From NCBI RefSeq assembly GCF_019469205.1, contig NZ_CP048265.1:1240001-1304000 (forward strand): a DNA stretch of 64,000 nucleotides, written 5' to 3'. Of the stretch, positions 1 through 8,246 are shown piece after piece. The stretch's first letter is position 1. Each line of letters starts with the position of its first letter. This stretch comes from Gilliamella sp. ESL0405 (GTDB taxonomy: Bacteria; Pseudomonadota; Gammaproteobacteria; Enterobacterales; Orbaceae). The position numbers and the translations under genes are program-made. Under the pieces are notes generated by a model. It saw nothing but the letters and a program-made list of their open reading frames with translations. It was not told the origin of the DNA and did no database searches.

Positions 1-1290
1 GTATACGCCAAAGATATAACCGACAACAATTCGGCACATCCACATACTGCCGATAGCGACCCACATGGTATAACTGGCATCTTTAGCGCCTTTAAAGCCA
101 TAAGGTAGAACAAACGATGAAGCCCAAAATGGCGTAAATAGGGCATTAAACCACAGGAGATGTTTAGCAATGTCGATCACTTCCTGATCATTGGTATATA
201 ACGAACTTAAAAAGCCGGCAAAAGGTATGGATAAAAACGCTAAAAAGCAGAGTAAAAAGTTAGTTAAGTGAAAGATAAATTTCAGTTGTCTGGTCGGTTG
301 ATAGATCTGCCCCATGCCGATACGTTTACCGACAATGATCGTTGAGGTTGCGCCAAGTGTGCCACCGGGTAAGTTGAGCAAGCCAGCTATTGAAAAAGCA
401 ATAAAGTTTGCGGCAATAGTCGATGTGCCCATTCCGGCAACAAATGTTTGAGTAAGCAGCTTACCGATATTAAACATCACCGATTCCACACTGGCGGGAA
501 TACCAATGCTAAGAATATCAATCAAGATTTTACTATTAAATGAATGGAAATAACTTCGAAAAGGAATAAATAGCGCTCGACTAGGTTTTATGGTCAGCAC
601 CAGTAAAATAAAGAACATTCCGCAATAACGTGAAATGGTTAAGCCAATTCCGGCACCAATAAAACCTAAACCACCCCAACCAAAAATACCATAAATTAAG
701 ATATAACTTATCGATAAGTTGAGGATATTCATAATAATATTTAAGTACATCGGCAGTTTGGTGTTACCGGCACCTCGCAATGCCCCACAACCAACCAATA
801 TAAAGGCTAAAGCAGGGTAGCCTAACACCGTTAATCGCAGAAAAGTTAACGTGAGTTCTTTTACGTCTGCTTCGGCTTTTCCGGCAATAATCTCAACTAT
901 CCAATAACCGGAAAACTCGACAAATAGAAATAGTAAGATTGATATAATCACTAACAGCGTAATCGATTGCCGGGCAGCAACCACTGCTTTTTTACGATTA
1001 TGGCGACCTAAGCTAAACGCCACCACCACCGACGTACCCAGGGCGACCGCCATAAAAAAGGACATTACGATCATATTAAAACTTTCAGCAAGCCCAACCG
1101 CTGCCATTTCAGCTTTACCGATCCAACTGACCAGAAAAGTGCTGAAAATGCCCATTAATATAACCGATAGATTTTCGATGAAAATTGGAATGGCTAGCGG
1201 GTAGATCTCTTTCCACAATAAGACATTATTCGAGTGTCTTTTTTTATATAATTGCAGATTCTTTAATCGTTTAAGGAGTTGAACATCCAA
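1..1290 (-). CDS. yeeO: MATE family efflux transporter, YeeO-like (partial, 3' end outside window)
   Basis: Reading the minus strand from a TTG at 1290 gives about 430 uninterrupted codons that run off the left edge. The protein is strongly hydrophobic with repeated membrane segments. It carries MATE-type stretches such as WKEIYPLAIPIFIENLSV near the N-terminus, then GCGALRGAGNTKLP and GIPASVESVMF further on. The order and wording of these match my memory of E. coli YeeO, a multidrug/flavin exporter of the inner membrane driven by ion gradients. An in-frame TGA lies just upstream of the TTG, and no ATG is available near the conserved start, so TTG is the likely start. The last helix or two are missing only because the window ends. 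Which MATE subgroup it belongs to is less certain than the family. Confidence 0.85.
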   Translation of the reverse strand, partial: MDVQLLKRLKNLQLYKKRHSNNVLLWKEIYPLAIPIFIENLSVILMGIFSTFLVSWIGKAEMAAVGLAESFNMIVMSFFMAVALGTSVVVAFSLGRHNRKKAVVAARQSITLLVIISILLFLFVEFSGYWIVEIIAGKAEADVKELTLTFLRLTVLGYPALAFILVGCGALRGAGNTKLPMYLNIIMNILNLSISYILIYGIFGWGGLGFIGAGIGLTISRYCGMFFILLVLTIKPSRALFIPFRSYFHSFNSKILIDILSIGIPASVESVMFNIGKLLTQTFVAGMGTSTIAANFIAFSIAGLLNLPGGTLGATSTIIVGKRIGMGQIYQPTRQLKFIFHLTNFLLCFLAFLSIPFAGFLSSLYTNDQEVIDIAKHLLWFNALFTPFWASSFVLPYGFKGAKDASYTMWVAIGSMWMCRIVVGYIFGVY

Positions 1291-1544
1291 TTTCAGGCCT
1301 AATTGACATCAGGAAAAGATAAACACAATTATAACTCCATTATGAAATAAAAATGAATGGCTGTTTTAAAAAAGCGATCAAAAATAGTCAAAAAAATTGG
1401 ACGATGATTTAGCGGATGAGTTGGCTATTATCTTATTGATAATATTATTTTTCATTTAAATGACAAGATTAATTTGTCTGACACAAGATAATCGATTAAA
1501 GTTAATCCTATTAAGCTTATCGTTAAAATGTAAGGCAACGACAA

Positions 1545-2036
1545 ATGGTTTTAGAAAATACCCCAATGAACTTACTTTTATTGACGCTCACTACCTGTTG
1601 GTGGGTCTATTTAGGTTTATTTATTTTGGGCATCACTCTGCGTTTTGCGAGTGATAATGTTGTCAAAAGCATCAGTGTTTTTATGGTGATGATTGGCTTG
1701 TTAATTCGAACGACGTATTCAATCAAATATCATGATCCGCTATTAAATCCTAACTATACCATTTATTCCGTTGTTTTGATCTGCGTGGGTTTGATGCTAA
1801 TTCTCTTTGTCACTCAAAACCGACATCGAGAGTTTTTTAGCATCATTTTAGCAACGATTGGCATTAGTGCCGTTGCGATTGATGATATGTTAGCCATGGA
1901 TCCGAGTTTAACGCTGATGACCGTTGGCACTATCACATTTTTAGTCAATGATCGTATCAAGAAAATTATCAGCAATATTTTTATTATCTTGCCGGTTATA
2001 TGCCTGATTATCGGTGCGGTTGGGTTATTAATCTAA
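1545..2036 (+). CDS. Small multi-pass membrane protein of unknown function
   Basis: This encodes 163 residues, most of them hydrophobic. About five membrane segments are visible, at roughly residues 8-30, 38-52, 73-92, 97-113 and 143-162. The short polar loops contain RTTYSIKYHDP and NDRIKKI. I do not recognise the family. An alternative start is the ATG at 1566, which would remove seven residues before the first helix; no strong ribosome site separates the two. It stands alone, divergent from the MATE gene and about 270 bases before queH. It is probably an inner-membrane protein specific to this bacterial group. Confidence 0.65.
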   Translation: MVLENTPMNLLLLTLTTCWWVYLGLFILGITLRFASDNVVKSISVFMVMIGLLIRTTYSIKYHDPLLNPNYTIYSVVLICVGLMLILFVTQNRHREFFSIILATIGISAVAIDDMLAMDPSLTLMTVGTITFLVNDRIKKIISNIFIILPVICLIIGAVGLLI

Positions 2037-2039
2037 GTG

Positions 2040-2150
2040 AATAAGGTTAATCGTTTAGTTAATATCATGCTTTATTAACGTGGTTTATTATTAACACGGT
2101 GTTTTGTTAACAAGGTTTTTGTTAATAGGGTGTGATATTAATATAGCGCT
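2040..2150. repeat. Degenerate GTTAA/GGT short repeats
   Basis: Between the small membrane gene and queH there are about five loosely spaced copies of a motif like TTGTTAACAAGGTT, each 15-19 bases apart (for example TTATTAACGTGGT, ATTAACACGGTGT, GTTAACAAGG and GTTAATAGGGTG). They are imperfect and contain no open frame. They could be a decayed short tandem repeat or a cluster of protein-binding half-sites. Confidence 0.35.
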
Positions 2151-2307
2151 TTGAGCTAAGTTAAATATTAAAAGCTTAACTGACTCTTTAAGTCGGCCTT
2201 TTTAGCCATAAAATTTATAGCGATAACTTGAAGGACACCGATTATCGCTATATCATAGTCGGCTTAAAAATTTCAGTTAGCAAAATAACAAAAATAAAAG
2301 AGCTCAC

Positions 2308-3033
2308 ATGTTAATTAATGCCAAAGATATTCTTGATAAATTAAATCCCCATAATAAAGTCAATTACGATTCAGTGCTAAAAGAGGTCATTGCTGATTGG
2401 CAAAGCGAATCGATTCGCCCGAAATTACTGATCCATAGCTGTTGTGCCCCTTGCAGTACTTATGTTTTAGAGTATTTAGCGCAATATGCTGATATCACCA
2501 TATATTTTGCTAATTCTAATATTCATCCTCGGGTTGAATATGAGTATCGTAGCGTTGTTCAGCAAAAATTTATTGCCGATTTTAATCAAAAAACCGGTCA
2601 CCATGTGCAATTTTTACAAGCGCCATATCAACCGGCTGAATTTATTAAACAAGTTGAACATCTGCGTGATGCACCGGAAGGGGGGGAACGTTGTCATCTG
2701 TGTTATAAAATGCGGTTAGATTTAGCGGCAATTAAAGCACAAGAGCTGGGCTATGACTATTTTGCCAGCGCCTTAACCTTAAGCCCGAAAAAGAACAGTC
2801 AGAAGATCAATCAATTAGGTTTTGAAATTCAAGAGATCTTCTCTGTTAACTATCTTCCTTCCGATTTTAAGAAGAATAATGGCTATAAACGATCGATTGA
2901 AATTTGCAAAGAGTACGATGTCTATCGTCAATGTTATTGCGGCTGTATTTTTGCCGCCAAAGCGCAGGGCATCGATTTAAAAAATGTCATTGCAACTGCA
3001 AAACAAGGGTTAGCTGAACACCAAAAAGATTAA
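2308..3033 (+). CDS. queH: Epoxyqueuosine reductase QueH
   Basis: QueH reduces epoxyqueuosine to queuosine in tRNA, the last step of queuosine synthesis, in the cytoplasm. The 241-residue protein has the expected cysteine pattern: HSCCAPCS at residues 43-50, GGERCHLCYKMRL around residue 129 and QCYCGC around residue 210. These cysteines bind the iron-sulfur cluster and a second metal in this family (formerly DUF208). QueH is the non-homologous replacement for the cobalamin-dependent QueG. Other queuosine genes are not adjacent. A hairpin with a short T-run follows the stop. Start ATG 2308 gives a normal length with no better alternative. Confidence 0.93.
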   Translation: MLINAKDILDKLNPHNKVNYDSVLKEVIADWQSESIRPKLLIHSCCAPCSTYVLEYLAQYADITIYFANSNIHPRVEYEYRSVVQQKFIADFNQKTGHHVQFLQAPYQPAEFIKQVEHLRDAPEGGERCHLCYKMRLDLAAIKAQELGYDYFASALTLSPKKNSQKINQLGFEIQEIFSVNYLPSDFKKNNGYKRSIEICKEYDVYRQCYCGCIFAAKAQGIDLKNVIATAKQGLAEHQKD

Positions 3034-3090
3034 TTTTTGGGGGAAGGATAAACCCACACAAAGTGAAGTGATATCTGAATATTTTCGCTA

Positions 3091-3120
3091 GCACACACCT
3101 TATAAAGTGTGTGCATTTTG
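3091..3120 (+). terminator. Rho-independent terminator after queH
   Basis: A perfect 8-base-pair stem GCACACAC/GTGTGTGC (3091-3098 with 3107-3114) has an 8-base loop and is followed by ATTTTG. It lies 58 bases after the queH stop and before the activase gene. Confidence 0.7.
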
Positions 3121-3247
3121 AACGCATCAAATAAAAACTGCAAAAATTACACTATCTTAAGTTATTTAAAAATATTATGATAAAACTAAGTTTGTGATAA
3201 GCATCTTTAAATACTTTAAGTCCTTTTTTGCAAAATGTGAGTTTGTT

Positions 3248-6200
3248 ATGTCAAAAATATATAGGCTTGGATTGGATGTCGGTTCGACTACTGCGAAATG
3301 TGTCTTGTTAGATGAGCAAGACCATTTTGTCTATAGCAATTATGTTCGTCATAATACCCATATCATCGCCACCGTGCTTGACCTTTTAAGCGAAATCAAA
3401 CAAAAAATTGGCAATGATATCGAGCTGTCGGTAAAAGTGACCGGATCGGCCGGTATGGGAATATGCGAAAAAGCTAATATTGCCTTTATTCAAGAAGTGG
3501 TTGCGGCTTCTGAAGTGGTTCAGCGCCAATATCCGCAAGTTAGCACTTTAATTGATATCGGCGGTGAAGATAGTAAGATGATCTTCTTTTTTCCCGACCG
3601 TCCGCCAGATATTCGAATGAATGGCAGTTGTGCCGGTGGAACAGGCGCCTTTATCGATCAAATGGCTACTTTGCTCAATACTCCCGTACAACAATTCGAT
3701 CAACTCGCTAAGCATCATGACAACATTTTTCCAATTGCCTCCCGCTGTGGTGTTTTTGCCAAAACCGATGTGCAAAATCTTATCAGCCGTAATGTATCGA
3801 AAGAAAATATCGCTTATTCAGTATTACATGCCGTTTGTATTCAGTTGGTAAACAGCCTTGCTCGAGGCTATGATATTGTGCCAAAGGTGATGTTTATTGG
3901 CGGGCCGTTTTCATTTATTCCAACCTTAAAACAAGCTGCTTGCGATATTTTAAAGTTGAACGCTGATGAGGTTGTGCAAACGGCGCACCCGACGCTATTA
4001 TCGGCATGGGGCGCCGCTATTGATAGCTGTTGCCGAACAGTGCTTTCGATTGATGATTTTACCCAAAGATTAACTGCTTCAAATAAAATTCAGCTCGCTT
4101 CTCCCACTCGCTTAAAGCCGCTATTTAGTCAGTCGTTATCTTTTGCAGATTGGCAAAAGCAGCGTCACTATATTCAAATCCCCAGCGTAAGCCTATCGGA
4201 TTATTCAAAGCAAAATGCTTTTTTAGGTATTGATAGTGGTTCAACCACCACCAAAATTACTTTAATTGGTGAAGATAACCAGCTACTTTTTAGCTATTAT
4301 GCGCCCAATAATGGACACTCCATTAGTGCCTTAATTAAAGGCTTAACCCAGTTAAAACAAGAGATTACCGCATCCGGCAAAACCATCAATATTGCTCGCA
4401 CCGGTGTGACTGGTTATGGGGAAGAGCTGTTAAAGGCGGCATTTGCTATTGATGATGGATTAGTTGAAACCATGGCGCATTTTGCCGCAGCCAAACATAT
4501 TGATCCCAAAGTCAGTTTTATTATGGATATTGGCGGGCAAGATATGAAAGCCATTTTTATCGCTAATGGTGTGGTGAATCATATCGAGTTAAATGAAGCG
4601 TGTTCATCGGGTTGTGGTTCATTTATTGAAACCTTTGCAAAATCGCTTAATTCCAATACGATCGAGTTTGCCAATGCCGCTTGTCAATCCACCAGCCCCT
4701 GCGATTTAGGGACTCGTTGTACGGTATTTATGAATTCTAAAGTGAAACAAGCACTGCGTGAAAACGCCACCATGGGCGATATATCAGCCGGGCTTGCGTT
4801 TTCGGTAATTAAAAATGCCATTCATAAAGTGCTGAAGTTGCATGATATAAAAAAACTAGGCGATCATATTGTGGTGCAAGGGGGAACGTTTAAAAATCCG
4901 GCGGTATTTCGGGCGCTGGAACAGTTAACCGGGGCACAGATCGCCAGCTCCAATATTCCGGAACTAATGGGCGCTTATGGCTCAGCGCTGTTTGCTAAAC
5001 ATCATTACACTGAGCATCCGAGCTTATCAACTTTTATCGGTTTAGATAATTTGGATAAGGCGCTAGATAACAAAGCTAAGCCTTCACGCTGTAAAGGATG
5101 CGAAAATCATTGTGATATTATGATTTACCGTTTTGCCAATGGGCAGCGCTATTATTCGGGCAATAAATGCGAACGCTTTTTAAGCAATAATCCTTATCAA
5201 GATAAACATGCATTTAACATGTTTGATTTCAAAAACTCGCTTTTATTTGATCGCTGTAACGGTGAAGTGCCAAATGCCACAATCAATATTGGTATTCCTC
5301 GTGTTTTAGGCCAGTATGAAAATTTCCCGTTTTGGCATACACTGCTCACCGCCAGCGGTATCAATGTGACCCTTTCACCATTTTCGACCCATGAAATTTA
5401 TGAAAAAGGCGCCGGCACTGTAATGTCAGACAGCATCTGCTTTCCCGCTAAACTGGTGCACGGGCATATTATGGCGCTGATTAACGCCAATGTTGATCGT
5501 ATTTTTATGCCTATGGTGATATTTGAATCGGCACAGTTTAATAATGCGGTCAATAGCTATAACTGTCCGATTGTCAGTAGTTATGCCGAAGTGATAAATA
5601 GCGCTATCAATCCGGCTAGCAAATATGGTATTGCGCTTGATTATCCGGTCATCAATTTTAGCGATAGTAAATTGCTTAAAAAAGGCTGCATAGCATATCT
5701 AACATCATTAGGCATTACTAAACAAGTTGCCAATAAGGCGTTTAAACAAGCCTTGATTGCGCAAAGTGACTACAAAAAAGCGCTCTATGATAAAGCAGTT
5801 GACGTGTTGGATAAGGCTAAGCAAACTGGGCGTTATGTCTTTATTTTAGCTGGTCGTCCTTATCATAGCGACAGCTTAATCAACCATAAAACCCCTGAGA
5901 TTTTAAACGCTTTAGGTTGTGATGTGATTTGCGAAGATTCAGTATTAGGCGCCACTGATGCGCTTTCGCCGGAACTGCAAATCTGCTCGCAGTGGAGTTA
6001 CCCAAACCGCCTGTACGCCGCAGCATCGTTTGTAGCTCAGCAGCCAAATAATATTCAATTTGTTCAGTTAAACTCTTTTGGTTGTGGACCCGATGCAATT
6101 GTCACTGATGAGTGTAAAGCGATCTTAGCGTCGCAAGGCAAAACCTGCACTGTGATTCGGGTAGATGAGATCACTGCTACCGGCTCAGTTAGATTACGGT

Positions 6201-7522
6201 TACGCTCAATTATTGAATCAATCCGGATGAATCATCACCAACCATTGACATTGCAAGAGCGCCAAAAAACAGCGATTTTTACGCTACCCGATAAACAGCG
6301 AAAAACGATATTAGCGCCGTTTATTTCTGACTTTTATTCGCCTTTGTTACCGCCGATTTTTGCTTTATCCGGTTATAAATTGGAAATTTTGCCTAAGCCG
6401 GATAAGCGTTCGGTTGAGTGGGGCTTAAAATATTGTAATAACGAGATCTGTTATCCGGCAACAATCATTGTCGGCGACATTATTAAAGCACTGCGTTCGG
6501 GGAAATATCAGCGTGATCAAGTCGCTATTGGCATTACCCAAACCGGTGGGCAATGTCGTGCCAGTAGCTATCTATCATTAATTAAAAAAGCGATGATAAG
6601 TAATGGTTTTGCCGATGTACCGATTATTTCGCTTAGTACCGGTAATATCAATGAAATTGAGCAACCGGGCTTTAAAATGAACTGGCTTAAAACTCTACCG
6701 ACGACTTTCTTTGCCATGCTGTTTGCCGATTCGCTGGCTAAAATGTATTACGCCATTGCGCCGAGGGCAAAAGTGAAACAGCAAGCTGATGAGCTTAAAC
6801 AGTTTTACACCGACAAACTAAAACAGCTTATTAGCCAACATAAGGGTAAAAAAGCGATTTTTACTTTATTAAGTCAAGCCGTGGCACAGTTTAATCAGAT
6901 TGAAACGCACAATAGAGCCTGCCCGCAGATTGGTATTGTGGGTGAAATCTATGTCAAATATAATAATTTTGGTAATCAGCATAGTGTAGAGTGGCTGATA
7001 GAACAAGGCATTGAGCCGGTGATGCCACCAATGATTGAATTTTTTGCGCAATGTTTTGTTAACTATGACAGCAATATCAAAAATCATCTGATTGCTAAAA
7101 GTTACCTGTCTTATGTACTTAAATTCCTAGAAAAAATAGCGCAGGTTTATATCGATAAAACCAACCAGATATTAGCGGACTTTAAATACTATCAACCTTT
7201 CCATAACCTGCGCAATATGGCGCAAAAAGCGCAAGAGATCTTAAATTTAGCCAACCAATTTGGTGAAGGTTGGTTAATTCCAGCCGGTATTATGACTTTT
7301 GCCCAGCAAGGGATAGATAATGTTATCAGCTTACAGCCATTTGGTTGTATCGCCAATCATGTGGTATCAAAAGGCGTTGAAAAGCGGATGCGAGATCTGA
7401 ATCCTAAACTTAATCTACTATATCTTGATTTTGATGACGGAGCAGGGGAAGTAAATGTACTTAATCGTTTGCATTTTATGATAAGTGCTTTAAAGTATAG
7501 TCAGTTACAACGCATTGTTTAA
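3248..7522 (+). CDS. Giant 2-hydroxyacyl-CoA dehydratase activator-type ATPase (BadF/BcrA domains plus DUF2229)
   Basis: The protein has 1,424 residues. It contains two ASKHA/BadF-type ATPase domains in tandem. The first (about 8-280) has GLDVGSTTAKC, DIGGEDSKM, the cluster cysteine in NGSCAGGTGAF and a second in SRCGVFAKTD. The second (about 325-590) has GIDSGSTTTK, DIGGQDMKA, EACSSGCGSF and GTRCTVF. A cysteine-rich linker (RCKGCENHCD) follows, then a DUF2229/HgdB-like region from about 680 with MSDSICFPAKLVHGH and further conserved cysteines (CGPDAI, NEICYPA, GGQCRA). Known small activators use ATP to drive an electron from a 4Fe-4S cluster into a dehydratase; the substrate of these large fused forms is unknown. 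The open frame extends upstream to a GTG at 3194, but the conserved sequence begins right after ATG 3248. No dehydratase subunit genes are adjacent. Confidence 0.88.
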   Translation: MSKIYRLGLDVGSTTAKCVLLDEQDHFVYSNYVRHNTHIIATVLDLLSEIKQKIGNDIELSVKVTGSAGMGICEKANIAFIQEVVAASEVVQRQYPQVSTLIDIGGEDSKMIFFFPDRPPDIRMNGSCAGGTGAFIDQMATLLNTPVQQFDQLAKHHDNIFPIASRCGVFAKTDVQNLISRNVSKENIAYSVLHAVCIQLVNSLARGYDIVPKVMFIGGPFSFIPTLKQAACDILKLNADEVVQTAHPTLLSAWGAAIDSCCRTVLSIDDFTQRLTASNKIQLASPTRLKPLFSQSLSFADWQKQRHYIQIPSVSLSDYSKQNAFLGIDSGSTTTKITLIGEDNQLLFSYYAPNNGHSISALIKGLTQLKQEITASGKTINIARTGVTGYGEELLKAAFAIDDGLVETMAHFAAAKHIDPKVSFIMDIGGQDMKAIFIANGVVNHIELNEACSSGCGSFIETFAKSLNSNTIEFANAACQSTSPCDLGTRCTVFMNSKVKQALRENATMGDISAGLAFSVIKNAIHKVLKLHDIKKLGDHIVVQGGTFKNPAVFRALEQLTGAQIASSNIPELMGAYGSALFAKHHYTEHPSLSTFIGLDNLDKALDNKAKPSRCKGCENHCDIMIYRFANGQRYYSGNKCERFLSNNPYQDKHAFNMFDFKNSLLFDRCNGEVPNATINIGIPRVLGQYENFPFWHTLLTASGINVTLSPFSTHEIYEKGAGTVMSDSICFPAKLVHGHIMALINANVDRIFMPMVIFESAQFNNAVNSYNCPIVSSYAEVINSAINPASKYGIALDYPVINFSDSKLLKKGCIAYLTSLGITKQVANKAFKQALIAQSDYKKALYDKAVDVLDKAKQTGRYVFILAGRPYHSDSLINHKTPEILNALGCDVICEDSVLGATDALSPELQICSQWSYPNRLYAAASFVAQQPNNIQFVQLNSFGCGPDAIVTDECKAILASQGKTCTVIRVDEITATGSVRLRLRSIIESIRMNHHQPLTLQERQKTAIFTLPDKQRKTILAPFISDFYSPLLPPIFALSGYKLEILPKPDKRSVEWGLKYCNNEICYPATIIVGDIIKALRSGKYQRDQVAIGITQTGGQCRASSYLSLIKKAMISNGFADVPIISLSTGNINEIEQPGFKMNWLKTLPTTFFAMLFADSLAKMYYAIAPRAKVKQQADELKQFYTDKLKQLISQHKGKKAIFTLLSQAVAQFNQIETHNRACPQIGIVGEIYVKYNNFGNQHSVEWLIEQGIEPVMPPMIEFFAQCFVNYDSNIKNHLIAKSYLSYVLKFLEKIAQVYIDKTNQILADFKYYQPFHNLRNMAQKAQEILNLANQFGEGWLIPAGIMTFAQQGIDNVISLQPFGCIANHVVSKGVEKRMRDLNPKLNLLYLDFDDGAGEVNVLNRLHFMISALKYSQLQRIV

Positions 7523-7595
7523 TATATGTAAAGCGCTATAATGGTTGCTTAATCTGTTGGTTAACACTCTCATTTATGGCTAAAAAGGATTGCAA

Positions 7596-8246
7596 GTGTT
7601 GTCAATATATCAATTAAAATCACGGTTCCAATCTCTACTTCGCCCTTATGCGAATAAAATTTACCATGCCGATATCACGGCTAATCAGGTCACGATCGCT
7701 GCTTGTATAGGATCGATTTTTGTGTCATTAATTGTTGGGCTATTAGCGCAATATCAATGGGTTTTTTATCTCATCCCGCTATGGATGTTTATTCGTATGG
7801 CGCTCAATGCCATTGACGGTATGTTGGCAAGAGAGTTTAACCAAAAATCTAATCTAGGCGCTTACTTAAATGAGATTTGTGATGTGATATCTGATTGCGC
7901 ACTGATCGCTGTATTTACGCAAGTTGCTACTGTTAGCTATAGTTTAGTTATGTTTGTGGTATTGCTTTCGTTTCTGACTGAATATAGTGGCGTGTTGGGA
8001 CTGATGATTGGCGCTACTCGCCGTTATGACGGACCTATGGGCAAAAGTGATCGCGCATTTGTTTTCAGTGTTATCAGTTTAGGTATTGCAAGCTATTTAC
8101 TCCCACTGGATTGGATTAATCCTTTACTGTGGCTGATAAGTGCTTTACTTATCTATACCATTGTAAATCGGATCAAAAAGGGATTGAATGAGTCCAAAGA
8201 ATTAAGGATCAGTTTATGCGACAACAACAAGAAAAATCTTTTATAA
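7596..8246 (+). CDS. ynbA: CDP-alcohol phosphatidyltransferase, YnbA-like
   Basis: This is an inner-membrane enzyme predicted to transfer a phosphatidyl group from CDP-diacylglycerol to an alcohol. It has 216 residues and about five or six membrane helices. The family signature is recognisable as N-x2-DG-x2-AR-x8-G-x3-N-x3-D in LNAIDGMLARE...LGAYLNEICD. Two of the four usual aspartates are asparagine, which I recall also for E. coli YnbA. The start GTG 7596 sits six bases after an AAAAAGGA ribosome site; the TTG at 7590 would sit directly on that site. It is the first gene of the ynb-type operon, and its end overlaps the next gene by 31 bases. The acceptor alcohol is not known. Confidence 0.88.
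   Translation: MLSIYQLKSRFQSLLRPYANKIYHADITANQVTIAACIGSIFVSLIVGLLAQYQWVFYLIPLWMFIRMALNAIDGMLAREFNQKSNLGAYLNEICDVISDCALIAVFTQVATVSYSLVMFVVLLSFLTEYSGVLGLMIGATRRYDGPMGKSDRAFVFSVISLGIASYLLPLDWINPLLWLISALLIYTIVNRIKKGLNESKELRISLCDNNKKNLL

Noticed and set aside
1460-1654. 64-codon plus-strand open frame before the small membrane gene
   Set aside because: It overlaps the start of the better-supported membrane protein in another frame and has no recognisable content.
3194-3247. GTG 3194 as start of the giant activase
   Set aside because: The 18 extra residues are hydrophobic/basic without family similarity, and conserved sequence begins right after ATG 3248.
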